This document shows positions 1 through 7,330 of a stretch of 23,104 nt of DNA, one piece after another. The DNA comes from a virus. Each line of letters begins with the position of its first letter. Position 1 is the stretch's first letter. The notes beneath the pieces were generated by a model. It made no database searches. It saw nothing but the letters and a program-made list of their open reading frames with translations, and was not told where the DNA came from. A program made the position numbers and the translations under genes. The stretch lies in IMG/VR virus record IMGVR_UViG_3300027621_000042, positions 1-23,104 of that record; one strand, 5' to 3'.

Positions 1-4
1 AAGA

Positions 5-634
5 ATGGTTTTAGCCTTATTACTAATTAGTTTTATCTTTACAAATACTGCCTACGCTTTGCCTAGCAAGACTCTTTCCTATAAGTCTATAGAGCAGGCA
101 GCAAATGCCTTAAAAGTGGCCCCAGAGGATCGTACAGGCTACGTAAGGACCAAGTTTAAGCACTGGGTTGGTGTTGGTAATGGATGCGACTCACGAAAAG
201 CAGTAATCATTTCAGAAGCAGTTATTAAGCCAGTTGTTGAAAAAGGCTGTGTAATTAAAGGCGGAGAATGGCTTAGTATTTATGACAATGTAAAAGTAAC
301 TGATGCTGGAAAGTTAGATGTAGATCATATGGTTCCACTTGCAGAAGCCTGGGACTCTGGAGCCTCTGCATGGGATGATAAAAAGCGTGAATTGTATGCA
401 AATAATCAAACAGACGCAAGACATTTAATTGCTGTAACAGGAGTCTCTAATCGTTCTAAATCAGATAGAGATCCCGCTGAGTGGATGCCAACAAATGAAA
501 AATATAAATGTCAATACATTATGAATTGGGTATCTATTAAAGTCAGATGGTCTTTATCTGTAGATGAAAAAGAATTGCTGGCAATTAAATCTATTAAATG
601 CCCTAAACTAAAAATAACAATAACATCACTTTAG
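5..634 (+). CDS. Secreted HNH-family (DUF1524/GmrSD C-terminal-like) nuclease
   Basis: Probable extracytoplasmic metal-dependent endonuclease. Residues 1-18 form a hydrophobic signal sequence ending in an AYA site before LP. The core holds DVDHMVPLAEAW (residues 105-116) with the D107-H108 pair, then N149 and K152 in VSNRSKSDRDPAEW, the layout of secreted actinobacterial HNH proteins of the DUF1524/GmrSD C-terminal group. Four cysteines (61, 81, 169, 199) could form disulfides, which fits export. The first visible ATG is only four bases into the window and the signal lacks the usual basic N-terminus, so the true start may lie upstream. It heads the + strand block and is followed after 9 bases by the FmdB-like gene. 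Family assignment is fairly sure; the substrate (free DNA, host debris, competitors) is unknown. Confidence 0.75.
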   Translation: MVLALLLISFIFTNTAYALPSKTLSYKSIEQAANALKVAPEDRTGYVRTKFKHWVGVGNGCDSRKAVIISEAVIKPVVEKGCVIKGGEWLSIYDNVKVTDAGKLDVDHMVPLAEAWDSGASAWDDKKRELYANNQTDARHLIAVTGVSNRSKSDRDPAEWMPTNEKYKCQYIMNWVSIKVRWSLSVDEKELLAIKSIKCPKLKITITSL

Positions 635-643
635 GATTAAATT

Positions 644-829
644 ATGCCAAAATATGAATACCTGTGTTATCCTTGTGCAATAAACATTACTAAAGAAAGA
701 TCTATCTTAGAAGATGAGCCTAAATATTTTTGTGAAAAATGCAACGGTGTCCTAACTAGACAATACACTTCATTTGGTGTACAATTTAATAGTAAGGGTT
801 TTTACTCCACCGACAATAAGAAGGTATAA
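644..829 (+). CDS. FmdB-like small zinc-ribbon protein
   Basis: A 61-residue protein with two CxxC knuckles (C8/C11 and C30/C33), an MPKYEYLC opening and a GFYSTDN ending. These are hallmarks of the FmdB/CxxC_CxxC_SSSS regulatory-type zinc-ribbon family. Function in phages is not established; transcriptional or assembly roles are only guesses. An AGGA Shine-Dalgarno-like string lies seven bases before the ATG. The ATG follows the nuclease stop by nine bases and the gene ends one base before the next ATG, so it looks co-transcribed. Confidence 0.7.
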   Translation: MPKYEYLCYPCAINITKERSILEDEPKYFCEKCNGVLTRQYTSFGVQFNSKGFYSTDNKKV

Positions 830-830
830 T

Positions 831-1085
831 ATGAATAGAATGACTGAGCAAACCGCTGAACGCAAATGGCTTCTTACACCTTTAGATAGGTGTGATTCTT
901 GTCCAGCACAGGCATACGTGTCTGTAACTGGAGTAAATGGCGAACTAATGTTTTGCAGCCATCATTATAATAAAATTATGAATGACCCAGTTGGAAAAGA
1001 AAAGATGATGGCATACGCATACTCTTTCTTAGATGAAAGAGAAAGGCTTATTGAAAATAGGCTACAAGGCGAATCGTATCAATAA
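831..1085 (+). CDS. DUF7455-like small zinc protein
   Basis: An 84-residue protein with C21-x2-C24 followed by AQAYVSVTG and then FCSHH (C42, H44, H45). This matches the actinobacterial DUF7455 pattern (CxxC-A-A-x-V ... FCxHH). It probably binds one zinc; the molecular role is unknown. An in-frame extension up to 774 would overlap the FmdB gene by about 55 bases. The ATG at 831 has AAGG six bases upstream and begins the recognisable protein, so it is preferred. The stop overlaps the next start as TAATG. A related, apparently duplicated domain occurs in the minus-strand gene at 13574-14188. Confidence 0.65.
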   Translation: MNRMTEQTAERKWLLTPLDRCDSCPAQAYVSVTGVNGELMFCSHHYNKIMNDPVGKEKMMAYAYSFLDERERLIENRLQGESYQ

Positions 1086-1660
1086 TGTTCATTCAAGATG
1101 ACAATTTTTTAACATACGAAGAACAGGTTGATTTTGCTAATCAAATTTTTTCAAACTATGAACCAAACTGGAAAGTTTGGAGAGCCCTAGAAATAATGAA
1201 TATTCCAGGGCAAAGAGAAAAACTACCAAAGTCATTAGTACTAGCAACACCTGATTCCTATAATACATTTCAAGTTGTGCAAGATTTAAATAATAATGAG
1301 TATGAATATGTATTTAGTAAATTTTGTGATAAACATAATATCAAACCTAAAACTGTGATTAGGGCCAGGATAAATATTTTAACTAGGTCTGATTATGATA
1401 ACTATAATTATCCACATGTTGATAATGCAATTCCCCATGATGTGTTCCTGTATTACTTTAATTCTGCAGATGGAAATACCGTTATCTTTGATAAAAAACT
1501 TGGAGATGATATTTCTAATCCTAAAGATTTACCAGTTTTACATTCTGTAGAACCTAAAATGGGTACTGCAATAAAATTTGACGGTAGATATTACCATTCA
1601 TCTACATCACCAAAAGAATCACAAATTAGATGCATTCTTAACATTGACTACAGGGAGTAA
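1085..1660 (+). CDS. 2OG-Fe(II) oxygenase family protein
   Basis: A 191-residue double-stranded beta-helix dioxygenase. The facial triad is visible as H111-V-D113 (YPHVDNAIPHD) and H171 (RYYHSSTSPKE), with R182 placed to bind the 2OG carboxylate. The opening FIQDDNFLTYEEQ resembles the N-terminal strand-helix of prolyl-4-hydroxylase-like phage enzymes. It is expected to hydroxylate a protein, nucleotide or sugar using O2 and 2-oxoglutarate; the substrate is unknown. It starts inside the previous stop (TAATG). It stands apart from the five P4Hc-type domains at 16.2-21.3 kb and lacks their NDDYxGGE signature, so it belongs to another subfamily. Confidence 0.8.
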   Translation: MFIQDDNFLTYEEQVDFANQIFSNYEPNWKVWRALEIMNIPGQREKLPKSLVLATPDSYNTFQVVQDLNNNEYEYVFSKFCDKHNIKPKTVIRARINILTRSDYDNYNYPHVDNAIPHDVFLYYFNSADGNTVIFDKKLGDDISNPKDLPVLHSVEPKMGTAIKFDGRYYHSSTSPKESQIRCILNIDYRE

Positions 1661-1662
1661 AA

Positions 1663-1989
1663 ATGAAAGAAGAAGATCTTATCTTTATAGATTTAGTTGA
1701 ACAAGGTGCAATTGAGTATGCTGGTTTAAATGAAGAGGGTGAAGCAATTTATAACTTTACCGACAAATTAAAAGACATTAATCCAGATCTATTTGACATA
1801 CATCAAACACAATTAAACCGTGAGGTAATGTTTTTGTGGGAACAAGGATTTTTAATAATTGATTTATTGCAAGACAATCCAGATGTTGGGTTAACAGAAA
1901 AGGCTTTTGATGAAGATGCTATTTCTTGGTTAGATGATATCTATAAAACAGTTTTGAACGAAATCAAAAGAATTTTATCGCAACAGTGA
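1663..1989 (+). CDS. Small acidic phage protein, unknown function
   Basis: 108 residues, rich in Asp and Glu, with predicted helices and a hydrophobic stretch (LWEQGFLIIDLL) around residues 58-69. The pattern would suit a winged-helix or helical bundle fold, but I see no catalytic motif and do not recognise the family. AGGGAG lies just upstream of the ATG. Its TGA stop (1987-1989) doubles as the TGN of the extended -10 promoter for the next gene. Confidence 0.6.
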   Translation: MKEEDLIFIDLVEQGAIEYAGLNEEGEAIYNFTDKLKDINPDLFDIHQTQLNREVMFLWEQGFLIIDLLQDNPDVGLTEKAFDEDAISWLDDIYKTVLNEIKRILSQQ

Positions 1990-1995
1990 TACAAT
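1987..1995 (+). promoter_or_regulatory. Extended -10 promoter, leaderless type
   Basis: TGATACAAT reads as TGN plus the -10 hexamer TACAAT (1990-1995). Exactly six bases separate it from the ATG at 2002, so transcription would begin at or next to the start codon. No Shine-Dalgarno sequence precedes that ATG. Confidence 0.55.
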
Positions 1996-2001
1996 AGATG
2001 T

Positions 2002-2415
2002 ATGAATGAATTTATTGTAACATTCTTGACAATTTACGGTATTTGGGCTATACTTCATACAGTAAAGAAAAACGAAAGCAAGTCTTTACCAAAAATTAAA
2101 TATAGTCAGACTAGGATTCACAGTATTATTTCTAGCCTTTTGCCAGAAGGTATAGAGATAAAACGTGTATCTCAAACTACAAAACTGAAAGAAAAAAATA
2201 CCTTTCGTGTTTTGGTTGTTGGCCCAACTGCTTACTGGGTAAATAACAATGTGTTTTATCAAGCAAATGTAGAAGAAGGCGAAGTCGATAGGGAAAATGC
2301 AAAACCAATTGACTTTACAAATATGGACAATAAAGAAGTAGCAAAGATGTTAGATATATTAGATCACCTAAAGAATGGAAAAAGAAATGAAGGTCGTAGT
2401 ACAGGGAACCAATGA
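2002..2415 (+). CDS. Small membrane-anchored protein, unknown function
   Basis: 137 residues. Residues 4-20 (FIVTFLTIYGIWAILHT) form one membrane segment, followed by a basic stretch and a soluble domain containing FRVLVVGPTAYWVNNNVF. I do not recognise a family. The likely topology is an N-terminal anchor with a cytoplasmic body. It has its own predicted leaderless promoter and overlaps the next gene by about 29 bases. Confidence 0.55.
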   Translation: MNEFIVTFLTIYGIWAILHTVKKNESKSLPKIKYSQTRIHSIISSLLPEGIEIKRVSQTTKLKEKNTFRVLVVGPTAYWVNNNVFYQANVEEGEVDRENAKPIDFTNMDNKEVAKMLDILDHLKNGKRNEGRSTGNQ

Positions 2416-2737
2416 GTTCGATGAGTATTCTGTTTTCCTTCGTTCTATGGGTGTGATGATGTCTGGTTTAAAAGAAACCGATCATGAGTTTATTGTATAT
2501 TCGTTAGGGCCATCAAATGTAAATGATTTTGCTTCTGAGTTTTGTAATGTTTCAGAACGAAATCTAAAGGCTAGAGGAATCAAAGTTAAGTTTATCAAGG
2601 TTCATTATACATGGGTCGAAGAAAACTTACATGAAATTGATTACTTTTCCTATCTATCAAAACCAAACCAAGCACTATCAAATATAGCAAGACTTGCACA
2701 AGAGCAAGATTTTGAATTTGGAACATTCCAATACTAA
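2387..2737 (+). CDS. Degenerate SLOG/YspA-like (DUF2493-type) protein, tentative
   Basis: About 116 residues from the chosen ATG (MKVVVQGT); an in-frame ATG at 2375 would add four residues. The layout MKVVVQGT, then EFIVYSLGPSNVNDFASEFC, then LKARGIKVKFIKV recalls the small Rossmann-like SLOG/DUF2493 plan of a nucleotide-binding strand, a GGARGAD-type loop, and an RGI strand. The usual GGARGAD loop is replaced by LGPSNVND. The call rests on this pattern alone. Neither start has a strong ribosome site, and the homology-like start was preferred. Confidence 0.4.
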   Translation: MKVVVQGTNEFDEYSVFLRSMGVMMSGLKETDHEFIVYSLGPSNVNDFASEFCNVSERNLKARGIKVKFIKVHYTWVEENLHEIDYFSYLSKPNQALSNIARLAQEQDFEFGTFQY

Positions 2738-2746
2738 GGAGTAATA

Positions 2747-2962
2747 ATGATTGTAAATAATTTAAAACAAATGGAATCAATTGTTTCCATGAATAGCAAA
2801 TTGTCTTGGGATGGTTGGGATGTTCTTGAACTAACTCCATTAGATTCTGCTGCCTTTGAAAAAAACGGAGTATATAAAAATAATAAATGGAATATTCAAA
2901 AAAGATATGTAGCAAACCGTAACGGCTGGACTATGCCAGATAAGTACAAACAGCATGAATAA
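2747..2962 (+). CDS. Small phage protein, unknown function
   Basis: 71 residues with an SWDGWDVLEL core and a basic, tryptophan-containing tail (NGVYKNNKWNIQKRY). No catalytic or metal motif is seen. AAGGAG six bases upstream gives a clear start. The last eight bases overlap the WhiB-like gene, which suggests translational coupling. Confidence 0.6.
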   Translation: MIVNNLKQMESIVSMNSKLSWDGWDVLELTPLDSAAFEKNGVYKNNKWNIQKRYVANRNGWTMPDKYKQHE

Positions 2963-3236
2963 ACATTTATGGAAAGAAAGTGCTGCCTGTAAAGACTTTG
3001 ATACAAATCTATTCTTTGATAAGTATGAGGAAACTCCAGATATTCGTCATGGTGTTGACAGTGTTTGCCTAAAGTGTCCAGTAGCAGCAACTTGTTTTGC
3101 TGTTGGAATATCACAGAAAGAATATGGAATTTGGGGCGGTATTTATTTAGACAAAGGTAAAATATCTAGAGAGTTTAATAGCCATAAGACAAAATCTAAA
3201 TGGTCTGAAATATGGCAGAATCTGACAATGAGGTAA
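2955..3236 (+). CDS. WhiB-like iron-sulfur transcription regulator
   Basis: 93 residues with the full WhiB signature: C12, then C38-x2-C41-x5-C47 to ligate a [4Fe-4S] cluster, and the GIWGG turn at 58-62. A basic C-terminal tail (SHKTKSK) is present for DNA or sigma-factor contact. WhiB-like (Wbl) proteins are confined to Actinobacteria and their phages. They act with the host primary sigma factor, so this is the best single marker of the host phylum. A phage copy may retune host transcription or repress host wbl genes (known of some mycobacteriophage WhiB proteins; inferred here). It overlaps the preceding gene by eight bases. Confidence 0.9.
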   Translation: MNKHLWKESAACKDFDTNLFFDKYEETPDIRHGVDSVCLKCPVAATCFAVGISQKEYGIWGGIYLDKGKISREFNSHKTKSKWSEIWQNLTMR

Positions 3237-3237
3237 A

Positions 3238-3468
3238 ATGTATACAGACGCAATGAAGCGAGCAGTTAGATCTCTTACTCCTCCACAAGGATTTGGTGTA
3301 GATATTATTGATAATGAGCATTTCATTACAGTAAGAGCAGATGAAAAAAGTTTTATGAATTTATTTGACAGAGATAAAAGAGTTGCTGTAGAATATATGG
3401 TAAGGGTTAAAAAAGCCTTAGAAGAAAATGGGGCTATAGTTATGTTAGTTAGGACGGGTGGAAAATGA
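3238..3468 (+). CDS. Small phage protein, unknown function
   Basis: 76 residues, compact alpha/beta composition: MKRAVRSLTPPQGFGVDIID, a strand region EHFITVRAD, a charged helix, and a final GAIVMLVR strand. No active-site motif is visible. GAGG five bases before the ATG supports the start. It starts two bases after the WhiB-like stop and ends in an ATGA overlap with the next microgene. Confidence 0.6.
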   Translation: MYTDAMKRAVRSLTPPQGFGVDIIDNEHFITVRADEKSFMNLFDRDKRVAVEYMVRVKKALEENGAIVMLVRTGGK

Positions 3469-3587
3469 TTATAAAAAAAATTATATGTAAATTTAAAGGT
3501 CATATTCTTGTAGATGCTGGAGCATGTCCATTTACTGGCAATACATATGTTGGCTGTACTCGTTGCAATACTCTTAAGGTTGTTTGA
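3465..3587 (+). CDS. DUF1660-like zinc microprotein
   Basis: A 40-residue gene. It begins in an ATGA overlap with the previous stop and ends in a TGATG overlap with the next start. It reads MIIKKIICKFKGH, then C21 and C31-T-R-C34. The CxxxGH ... CxRC arrangement resembles the phage DUF1660 family, which probably binds zinc and has no assigned role. Perfect stop/start coupling on both sides argues that it is translated. Confidence 0.6.
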   Translation: MIIKKIICKFKGHILVDAGACPFTGNTYVGCTRCNTLKVV

Positions 3588-4102
3588 TGCAAACATTTTT
3601 GCCGTCAAGTGACATTTCATATACCGCAAAATCTTTAGACAATAAAAGACTTAACAAACAGATCCTTGAGGGGTATCAAATACTCAAAGTGTTGTCAGGA
3701 GAGTCACCGTCTGGAGCATGGCGTAATCACCCTGCAGTGCTTATGTGGAAGGGCTATGAGACTGGCCTGTGGTCTTATATACAGCACATGATAGAAGAGG
3801 CTAAGGTTCGTGGTATTAAGACAATAAACAATGAGAACAACCTTAATGATCTTAAAGAAAAATGTTCGGGTAGATGGGGAAAGACTCCACCAATGTTTTG
3901 GTCTAATGATAATAAAGTAATGCGTATTACAACAACTCACAAGGCCAATCTATTTAAAAAAGATCCTATCTATTATATTAAATATCAGTATGCAAAATCA
4001 AGCCCATACAATGTTCCGTGCTGTCCAGAACGCAAAGTTCCTTGCCAATATTATTGGCCAACACATGAGGAAAGAAATGAGTTATTAGATGCAGTTCTTT
4101 AA
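3587..4102 (+). CDS. Pyrimidine-dimer DNA glycosylase (endonuclease V-like) family protein
   Basis: 171 residues. The N-terminal MQTFLPSSDISYTAKSLD, then DNKRLNKQILEGYQIL, and GAWRNHPAVLMWKGYE match the MSMEG_6572-type branch of the Pyr_excise family related to T4 endonuclease V. Such proteins are expected to act on UV-damaged DNA in the host cytoplasm. The C-terminal part has a cysteine cluster (CCPERKVPC) that could be structural. The ATG overlaps the DUF1660-like stop; a TTG one codon earlier is less likely. A light-exposed aquatic habitat would make repair useful, which is inference. Activity is not proven for this branch. Confidence 0.75.
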   Translation: MQTFLPSSDISYTAKSLDNKRLNKQILEGYQILKVLSGESPSGAWRNHPAVLMWKGYETGLWSYIQHMIEEAKVRGIKTINNENNLNDLKEKCSGRWGKTPPMFWSNDNKVMRITTTHKANLFKKDPIYYIKYQYAKSSPYNVPCCPERKVPCQYYWPTHEERNELLDAVL

Positions 4103-4478
4103 TTTAATTACGTTTACTGGATTATTTTTAAGCATATGCTTTATTGTATCCTTGTCCTATAAAGTATATACATTAAAAACATTATTAAAACAATTTGTTC
4201 TTGATCAAAAAATATTAAAGGCTTTTTCTGAAACTTTAAAATATCAATTAGATTTAGTTAAAAATGAAACAGATGAAACTCAAGAAAACTTTATTAAATT
4301 TTTATCAGATTCTAGAGACGTGGCTTTTAACTATATTGAAGAAACAATGGCTATTGTTAATGATATTATCTTATATTGTGAGCAACAAATTGAACAGCCA
4401 AAGTTGGCAGACTTATACTCAGATGCAAAATTAAAATTTATTTTAGAAAAACTCAAGCCTATAGTTGAGCAAAAATAA
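4089..4478 (+). CDS. Single-span membrane protein with helical tail, unknown function
   Basis: 129 residues. Residues 5-25 form one hydrophobic segment (LITFTGLFLSICFIVSLSY). The rest is strongly helical and charged, with a likely coiled-coil region from about 35 to 95. It overlaps the glycosylase gene by 14 bases and sits directly upstream of the holin-like gene. A role in lysis (a spanin-like or holin-modulating anchor) is possible from position only. Confidence 0.55.
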   Translation: MQFFNLITFTGLFLSICFIVSLSYKVYTLKTLLKQFVLDQKILKAFSETLKYQLDLVKNETDETQENFIKFLSDSRDVAFNYIEETMAIVNDIILYCEQQIEQPKLADLYSDAKLKFILEKLKPIVEQK

Positions 4479-4500
4479 AAAGATTTATAGCAATATGCGC

Positions 4501-4506
4501 TATAAT
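4501..4506 (+). promoter_or_regulatory. -10 box (TATAAT) and ribosome site for the holin-like gene
   Basis: TATAAT lies 22 bases before the ATG at 4529 and directly after the preceding gene. There is no convincing -35 element. Between it and the ATG, AGAGGTG is well placed (about seven bases) as a Shine-Dalgarno site. Unlike the leaderless starts elsewhere, this mRNA would carry a short leader. Confidence 0.45.
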
Positions 4507-4528
4507 GGTATATGGAAGAGGTGATTAA

Positions 4529-4798
4529 ATGAATAAAGAACAAATGAAAGCAATGCTAGCATCATACGGAAGATCTTTTGTTATTGCAGTGGCAGCGACA
4601 TTTGCAGTACCTGACAGCGACATGGATCTAAAGGGTCTATTAGTTGCAGGTTTAATTGCAGTTGCAGGACCAGCAATTAGAGCCGTTAACTCAAAAGATC
4701 CAGCATTTGGTTTAATTGCAGATGTTGTAGACGTAGAACTTAAAAAGTTAGCATCAAAGCCAGCAAAAAAGAAAGTTGCTAAAAAGGTAGCAAAGTAA
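4529..4798 (+). CDS. Putative holin-like small membrane protein
   Basis: 89 residues. An N-terminal helix (MNKEQMKAMLASYGRSF) leads into two hydrophobic spans, about residues 17-27 and 37-51, separated by a short acidic DSDMDLK loop. The lysine/alanine-rich C-terminal tail (KPAKKKVAKKVAK) is typical of small phage holins. It would make holes in the cytoplasmic membrane at lysis. No endolysin gene is seen next to it in this window, so the call depends on size, topology and tail. It has its own promoter, a strong ribosome site and a following terminator, forming a separate unit. Confidence 0.6.
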   Translation: MNKEQMKAMLASYGRSFVIAVAATFAVPDSDMDLKGLLVAGLIAVAGPAIRAVNSKDPAFGLIADVVDVELKKLASKPAKKKVAKKVAK

Positions 4799-4811
4799 TT
4801 ATACTTAATAG

Positions 4812-4843
4812 ATAGGGATAGATACGTCTGTCCCTATTTTTTT
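4812..4843 (+). terminator. Intrinsic terminator after the holin-like gene
   Basis: An 11-base-pair stem (4812-4822 with 4827-4837, one T-G pair) closes on a TACG tetraloop and is followed by a run of seven T. It is the clearest terminator in the window and separates the first block from the glycosyltransferase gene. Confidence 0.9.
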
Positions 4844-4858
4844 ATATAGAGGGAATTT

Positions 4859-5548
4859 ATGAATTTTGTATACATATGTAAAGATGGTGAAAACGAAGAA
4901 CTTAGATACTCAATTAGATCTGTTGTAAAAAATACTAATGATCCAAAAATTTGGGTAGTTGGTGGAAAACCAGATTGGTATGTTGGTAATCATATTTCAG
5001 TATTACAAAATCAACATAAATATCAAAATGCACTTAATAATCTTAGGGCTGCCTGTGCCTCTGAAGAAATACCCGAAGACTTTATATTAATGAATGATGA
5101 TTTCTATATTACAAATAAAATAGATGAAATAAAAATATATAACAATGGATTGCTTGAAGATCAAATAAATCAGTATCATAATCTTGGGCTTAGGTCTACT
5201 TATTTACATAGACTAGGAAAAACATATGCCTATCTACAAAGAAGAGACATACCAAACCCTATTAGTTATGAAGTTCACTTGCCAATGCCAATGAAAAAAA
5301 GCAAACTAATAACCATCCTTGAAGAAAATTATTCAACACTTTGGAGATCAAAGTATGGAAATACATTTAACATTGGCGGAGAAACAGTAAAAGATGTCAA
5401 GGTTCACAAAAGTGGTGGGTTAGTTGCACTTTCATATAATCAAGACCAAGAACAAATTCCTTACTTGTCTAGCGCAGATAGTTCTTTTATGTTTTTGTTA
5501 GATTATTTAACTACAAATTTTTCAGAAAAATCTACATATGAGCAATAA
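4859..5548 (+). CDS. Stealth-like glycosyltransferase (GT-A type)
   Basis: 229 residues. NEELRYSIRSVVKNTNDPKIWVVG (12-35) followed by a P-D-W segment and FILMNDDFYI (75-84) follows the order of the CR2 region of Stealth-type sugar-phosphate transferases. The adjacent aspartates D80-D81 would bind metal and a nucleotide sugar. It is much shorter than full Stealth proteins, so only the core is present. GAGGG precedes the ATG. Its end overlaps the convergent glycosyltransferase gene by 17 bases. It is the only glycosyltransferase here on the + strand and could act on the same polymer as the minus operon. Confidence 0.65.
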   Translation: MNFVYICKDGENEELRYSIRSVVKNTNDPKIWVVGGKPDWYVGNHISVLQNQHKYQNALNNLRAACASEEIPEDFILMNDDFYITNKIDEIKIYNNGLLEDQINQYHNLGLRSTYLHRLGKTYAYLQRRDIPNPISYEVHLPMPMKKSKLITILEENYSTLWRSKYGNTFNIGGETVKDVKVHKSGGLVALSYNQDQEQIPYLSSADSSFMFLLDYLTTNFSEKSTYEQ

Positions 5549-6572
5549 GATCTAAATACTTATCCTTTAGATTATTTTTAGCAAAATGATTTAGTCCTAT
5601 TTGTAATGCAGAATCTTTCATTTCACGCTTATCTTTGTTATCCATATACTCATCAACAATACTTGCTAGATGTTCTGGATTTCCATCATATACATCTACT
5701 AACGATTTGGCTTGAAAACTATTGATGTGTTCAGATTTTATTAACCATTTTTTAGGAAGCAACAAATTGTTTGGAGATATGTCCGTCATAAATACTGGGA
5801 GTCCACTAATCAATGCCTCATTCATTGGAAGGCACAAACCAGCATACCTTCTTGGCAAAAGCATAGCATCAAACCCATTATAAAGTTCTTCCCTATTTTC
5901 TGGATTACTATTATTAATTGTAACTCTTGAATCTTTTAAATCTAACTCTGGAAACTTTTGTGTTGTAATTACTAACTCATAACTTGCCTTTGAATACTTA
6001 AGCATTTGCAAAACAGTTTGAGTTCCATTTCTATCCTTTGCTGCAAACTTTCCACCAACGTGCAACAATCTATTATGATCTTTTGACATATTGTTTTGTC
6101 TAACATTTTCAAATAAGGTTGTGTCGGTTGGTGGTGGAAGGTGAATTACTTTACATCTTCCATCAACCATTTTTTCTATTTGCTCTATGTTCCATAAACT
6201 TGGAGCAAGTAAAACATCTGGAAGTTCTGCTTCTGGATTAGACATGTTAAGTAAAAATTCAAAATTATATTGTAAGATTGTTTTAATGCCTCTTCGTTTG
6301 GCATAATGTAAAAAATCTTGTCTATAGAAAGTTTCACAACTTAGCACCACATCTATGTTTCTTAAAAAATCTATTACTTCTGGCTTAGTTGGAAAACCTC
6401 TTTCCGTATGTACTACATTATAATCCTTATACCATTCTGGATGTTGTTCATTACTATTGAAATGTTCTGAGTCAATCAATAAAATTTTGTCGGGATTAAG
6501 CATCTTAACTAATTCCCGTGTTTGATTTCCTAGTCCAGTATTATCAGATCTAGCAATAATTCCAAGTGTCAT
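5532..6572 (-). CDS. Family 4-type (GT-B) glycosyltransferase
   Basis: 346 residues. The N-terminal part shows GIIARSDNTGLGNQTREL, a typical GT-B acceptor-side loop. The C-terminal part has HVGGKFAAKDRNG and then YAGLCLPMNEALISGLPVFMTD, the segment that grips the nucleotide sugar in GT4 enzymes, with a Glu in the usual EALxxGxPV position. It probably transfers a sugar to a growing glycan in the cytoplasm. Start: ATGA overlap with the previous gene and GAGGA nine bases upstream. It is the last gene of a five-gene minus operon. Donor and acceptor are unknown. Confidence 0.75.
   Translation of the reverse strand: MTLGIIARSDNTGLGNQTRELVKMLNPDKILLIDSEHFNSNEQHPEWYKDYNVVHTERGFPTKPEVIDFLRNIDVVLSCETFYRQDFLHYAKRRGIKTILQYNFEFLLNMSNPEAELPDVLLAPSLWNIEQIEKMVDGRCKVIHLPPPTDTTLFENVRQNNMSKDHNRLLHVGGKFAAKDRNGTQTVLQMLKYSKASYELVITTQKFPELDLKDSRVTINNSNPENREELYNGFDAMLLPRRYAGLCLPMNEALISGLPVFMTDISPNNLLLPKKWLIKSEHINSFQAKSLVDVYDGNPEHLASIVDEYMDNKDKREMKDSALQIGLNHFAKNNLKDKYLDLIAHM
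5550..5579 (+). terminator. Weak AT-rich intrinsic terminator
   Basis: A seven-pair stem (5550-5556 with 5566-5572) with a nine-base loop is followed by TATTTTT. It lies just past the + strand glycosyltransferase stop, inside the 3' coding end of the convergent gene. The low stem GC keeps confidence modest. Confidence 0.4.
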
Positions 6573-7330
6573 CCAGTGTATCCTCTAATCTCATCATCAC
6601 TTGTATATTTAAGTGTTCCTTGACGACCATCTAAATGCTGTGATCTTTTAATGTTTCCTTCTGGATGATATATCCAAAGTTTGTGTTTTTCCCATCCTTC
6701 TTCACTAAAAAGATTATAAGGTAAAATGTCATCTTGAATTATTCCATGAGTTCTATCTTCAATAAAAGCACAATCATCAAGCGGTGGCAAGATTACATTT
6801 CTATAATATGAAACCCTACTTAGATGTGGCCTTTGACTCCATTGAGCAGTTTTCATAAAACCATTTTCAAGCCCAAACATTAAATGTTTGTGTGGTTCTG
6901 GAATAGATGCTTCAAAATGAAATCTTATTGTATTTGCTTTTTCATACTCAATCATATCTAAACATTTCTGCCAATCAATTTCTATATCTGGAGTTAGAGG
7001 TGTATCTCCCTCAACATATAAAAGTAAAGATGTTTGTATTTCTTTTATTGTTTGTCTCATCATTGTTGTTTGATGGCTATGCTGATCAAAAATAACTGGC
7101 AAAACATTTTTATATTCGTGTAAACATTTCCAAAGAATGCGATTTTTATATTCATCGTAATCATTTTTTCTATGCAACTGTTCTTTTCTTAATCCATCAA
7201 TCTGCATAATGATTTCATTATCTGGAAAATGTGCTCTAACACTATGTATTGTTTCTTCTATCATTTCAGTGTTTGGATGATCTGGAACAATTGATGTTGC
7301 TAAAATTATTGTCACATCATTCTTATGCAT
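6569..7330 (-). CDS. GT-A (family 2-like) glycosyltransferase
   Basis: 253 residues. The opening VTIILATSIVPDHPNTEMIEETIHSV is the first GT-A strand and helix. LLLYVEGDTPL (residues 103-112) supplies an EGD version of the metal-binding DxD motif. The C-terminal part contains DDCAFIEDRTHGIIQDD, where acidic residues could include the catalytic base. It overlaps the upstream gene by eight bases (GAGG eight bases before the ATG) and the downstream gene by four, so translation is coupled. Substrates are unknown. Confidence 0.7.
   Translation of the reverse strand: MHKNDVTIILATSIVPDHPNTEMIEETIHSVRAHFPDNEIIMQIDGLRKEQLHRKNDYDEYKNRILWKCLHEYKNVLPVIFDQHSHQTTMMRQTIKEIQTSLLLYVEGDTPLTPDIEIDWQKCLDMIEYEKANTIRFHFEASIPEPHKHLMFGLENGFMKTAQWSQRPHLSRVSYYRNVILPPLDDCAFIEDRTHGIIQDDILPYNLFSEEGWEKHKLWIYHPEGNIKRSQHLDGRQGTLKYTSDDEIRGYTG

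Noticed and set aside
774-830. Upstream ATG extending the DUF7455-like gene
   Set aside because: Would overlap the FmdB-like gene by 56 bases; the ATG at 831 has a ribosome site and begins the conserved protein.
3147-3629. Long open frame on the minus strand (160 codons)
   Set aside because: Antisense to three well-supported, coupled + strand genes (WhiB-like end, 76-residue gene, DUF1660-like gene); no ribosome site or recognisable protein.
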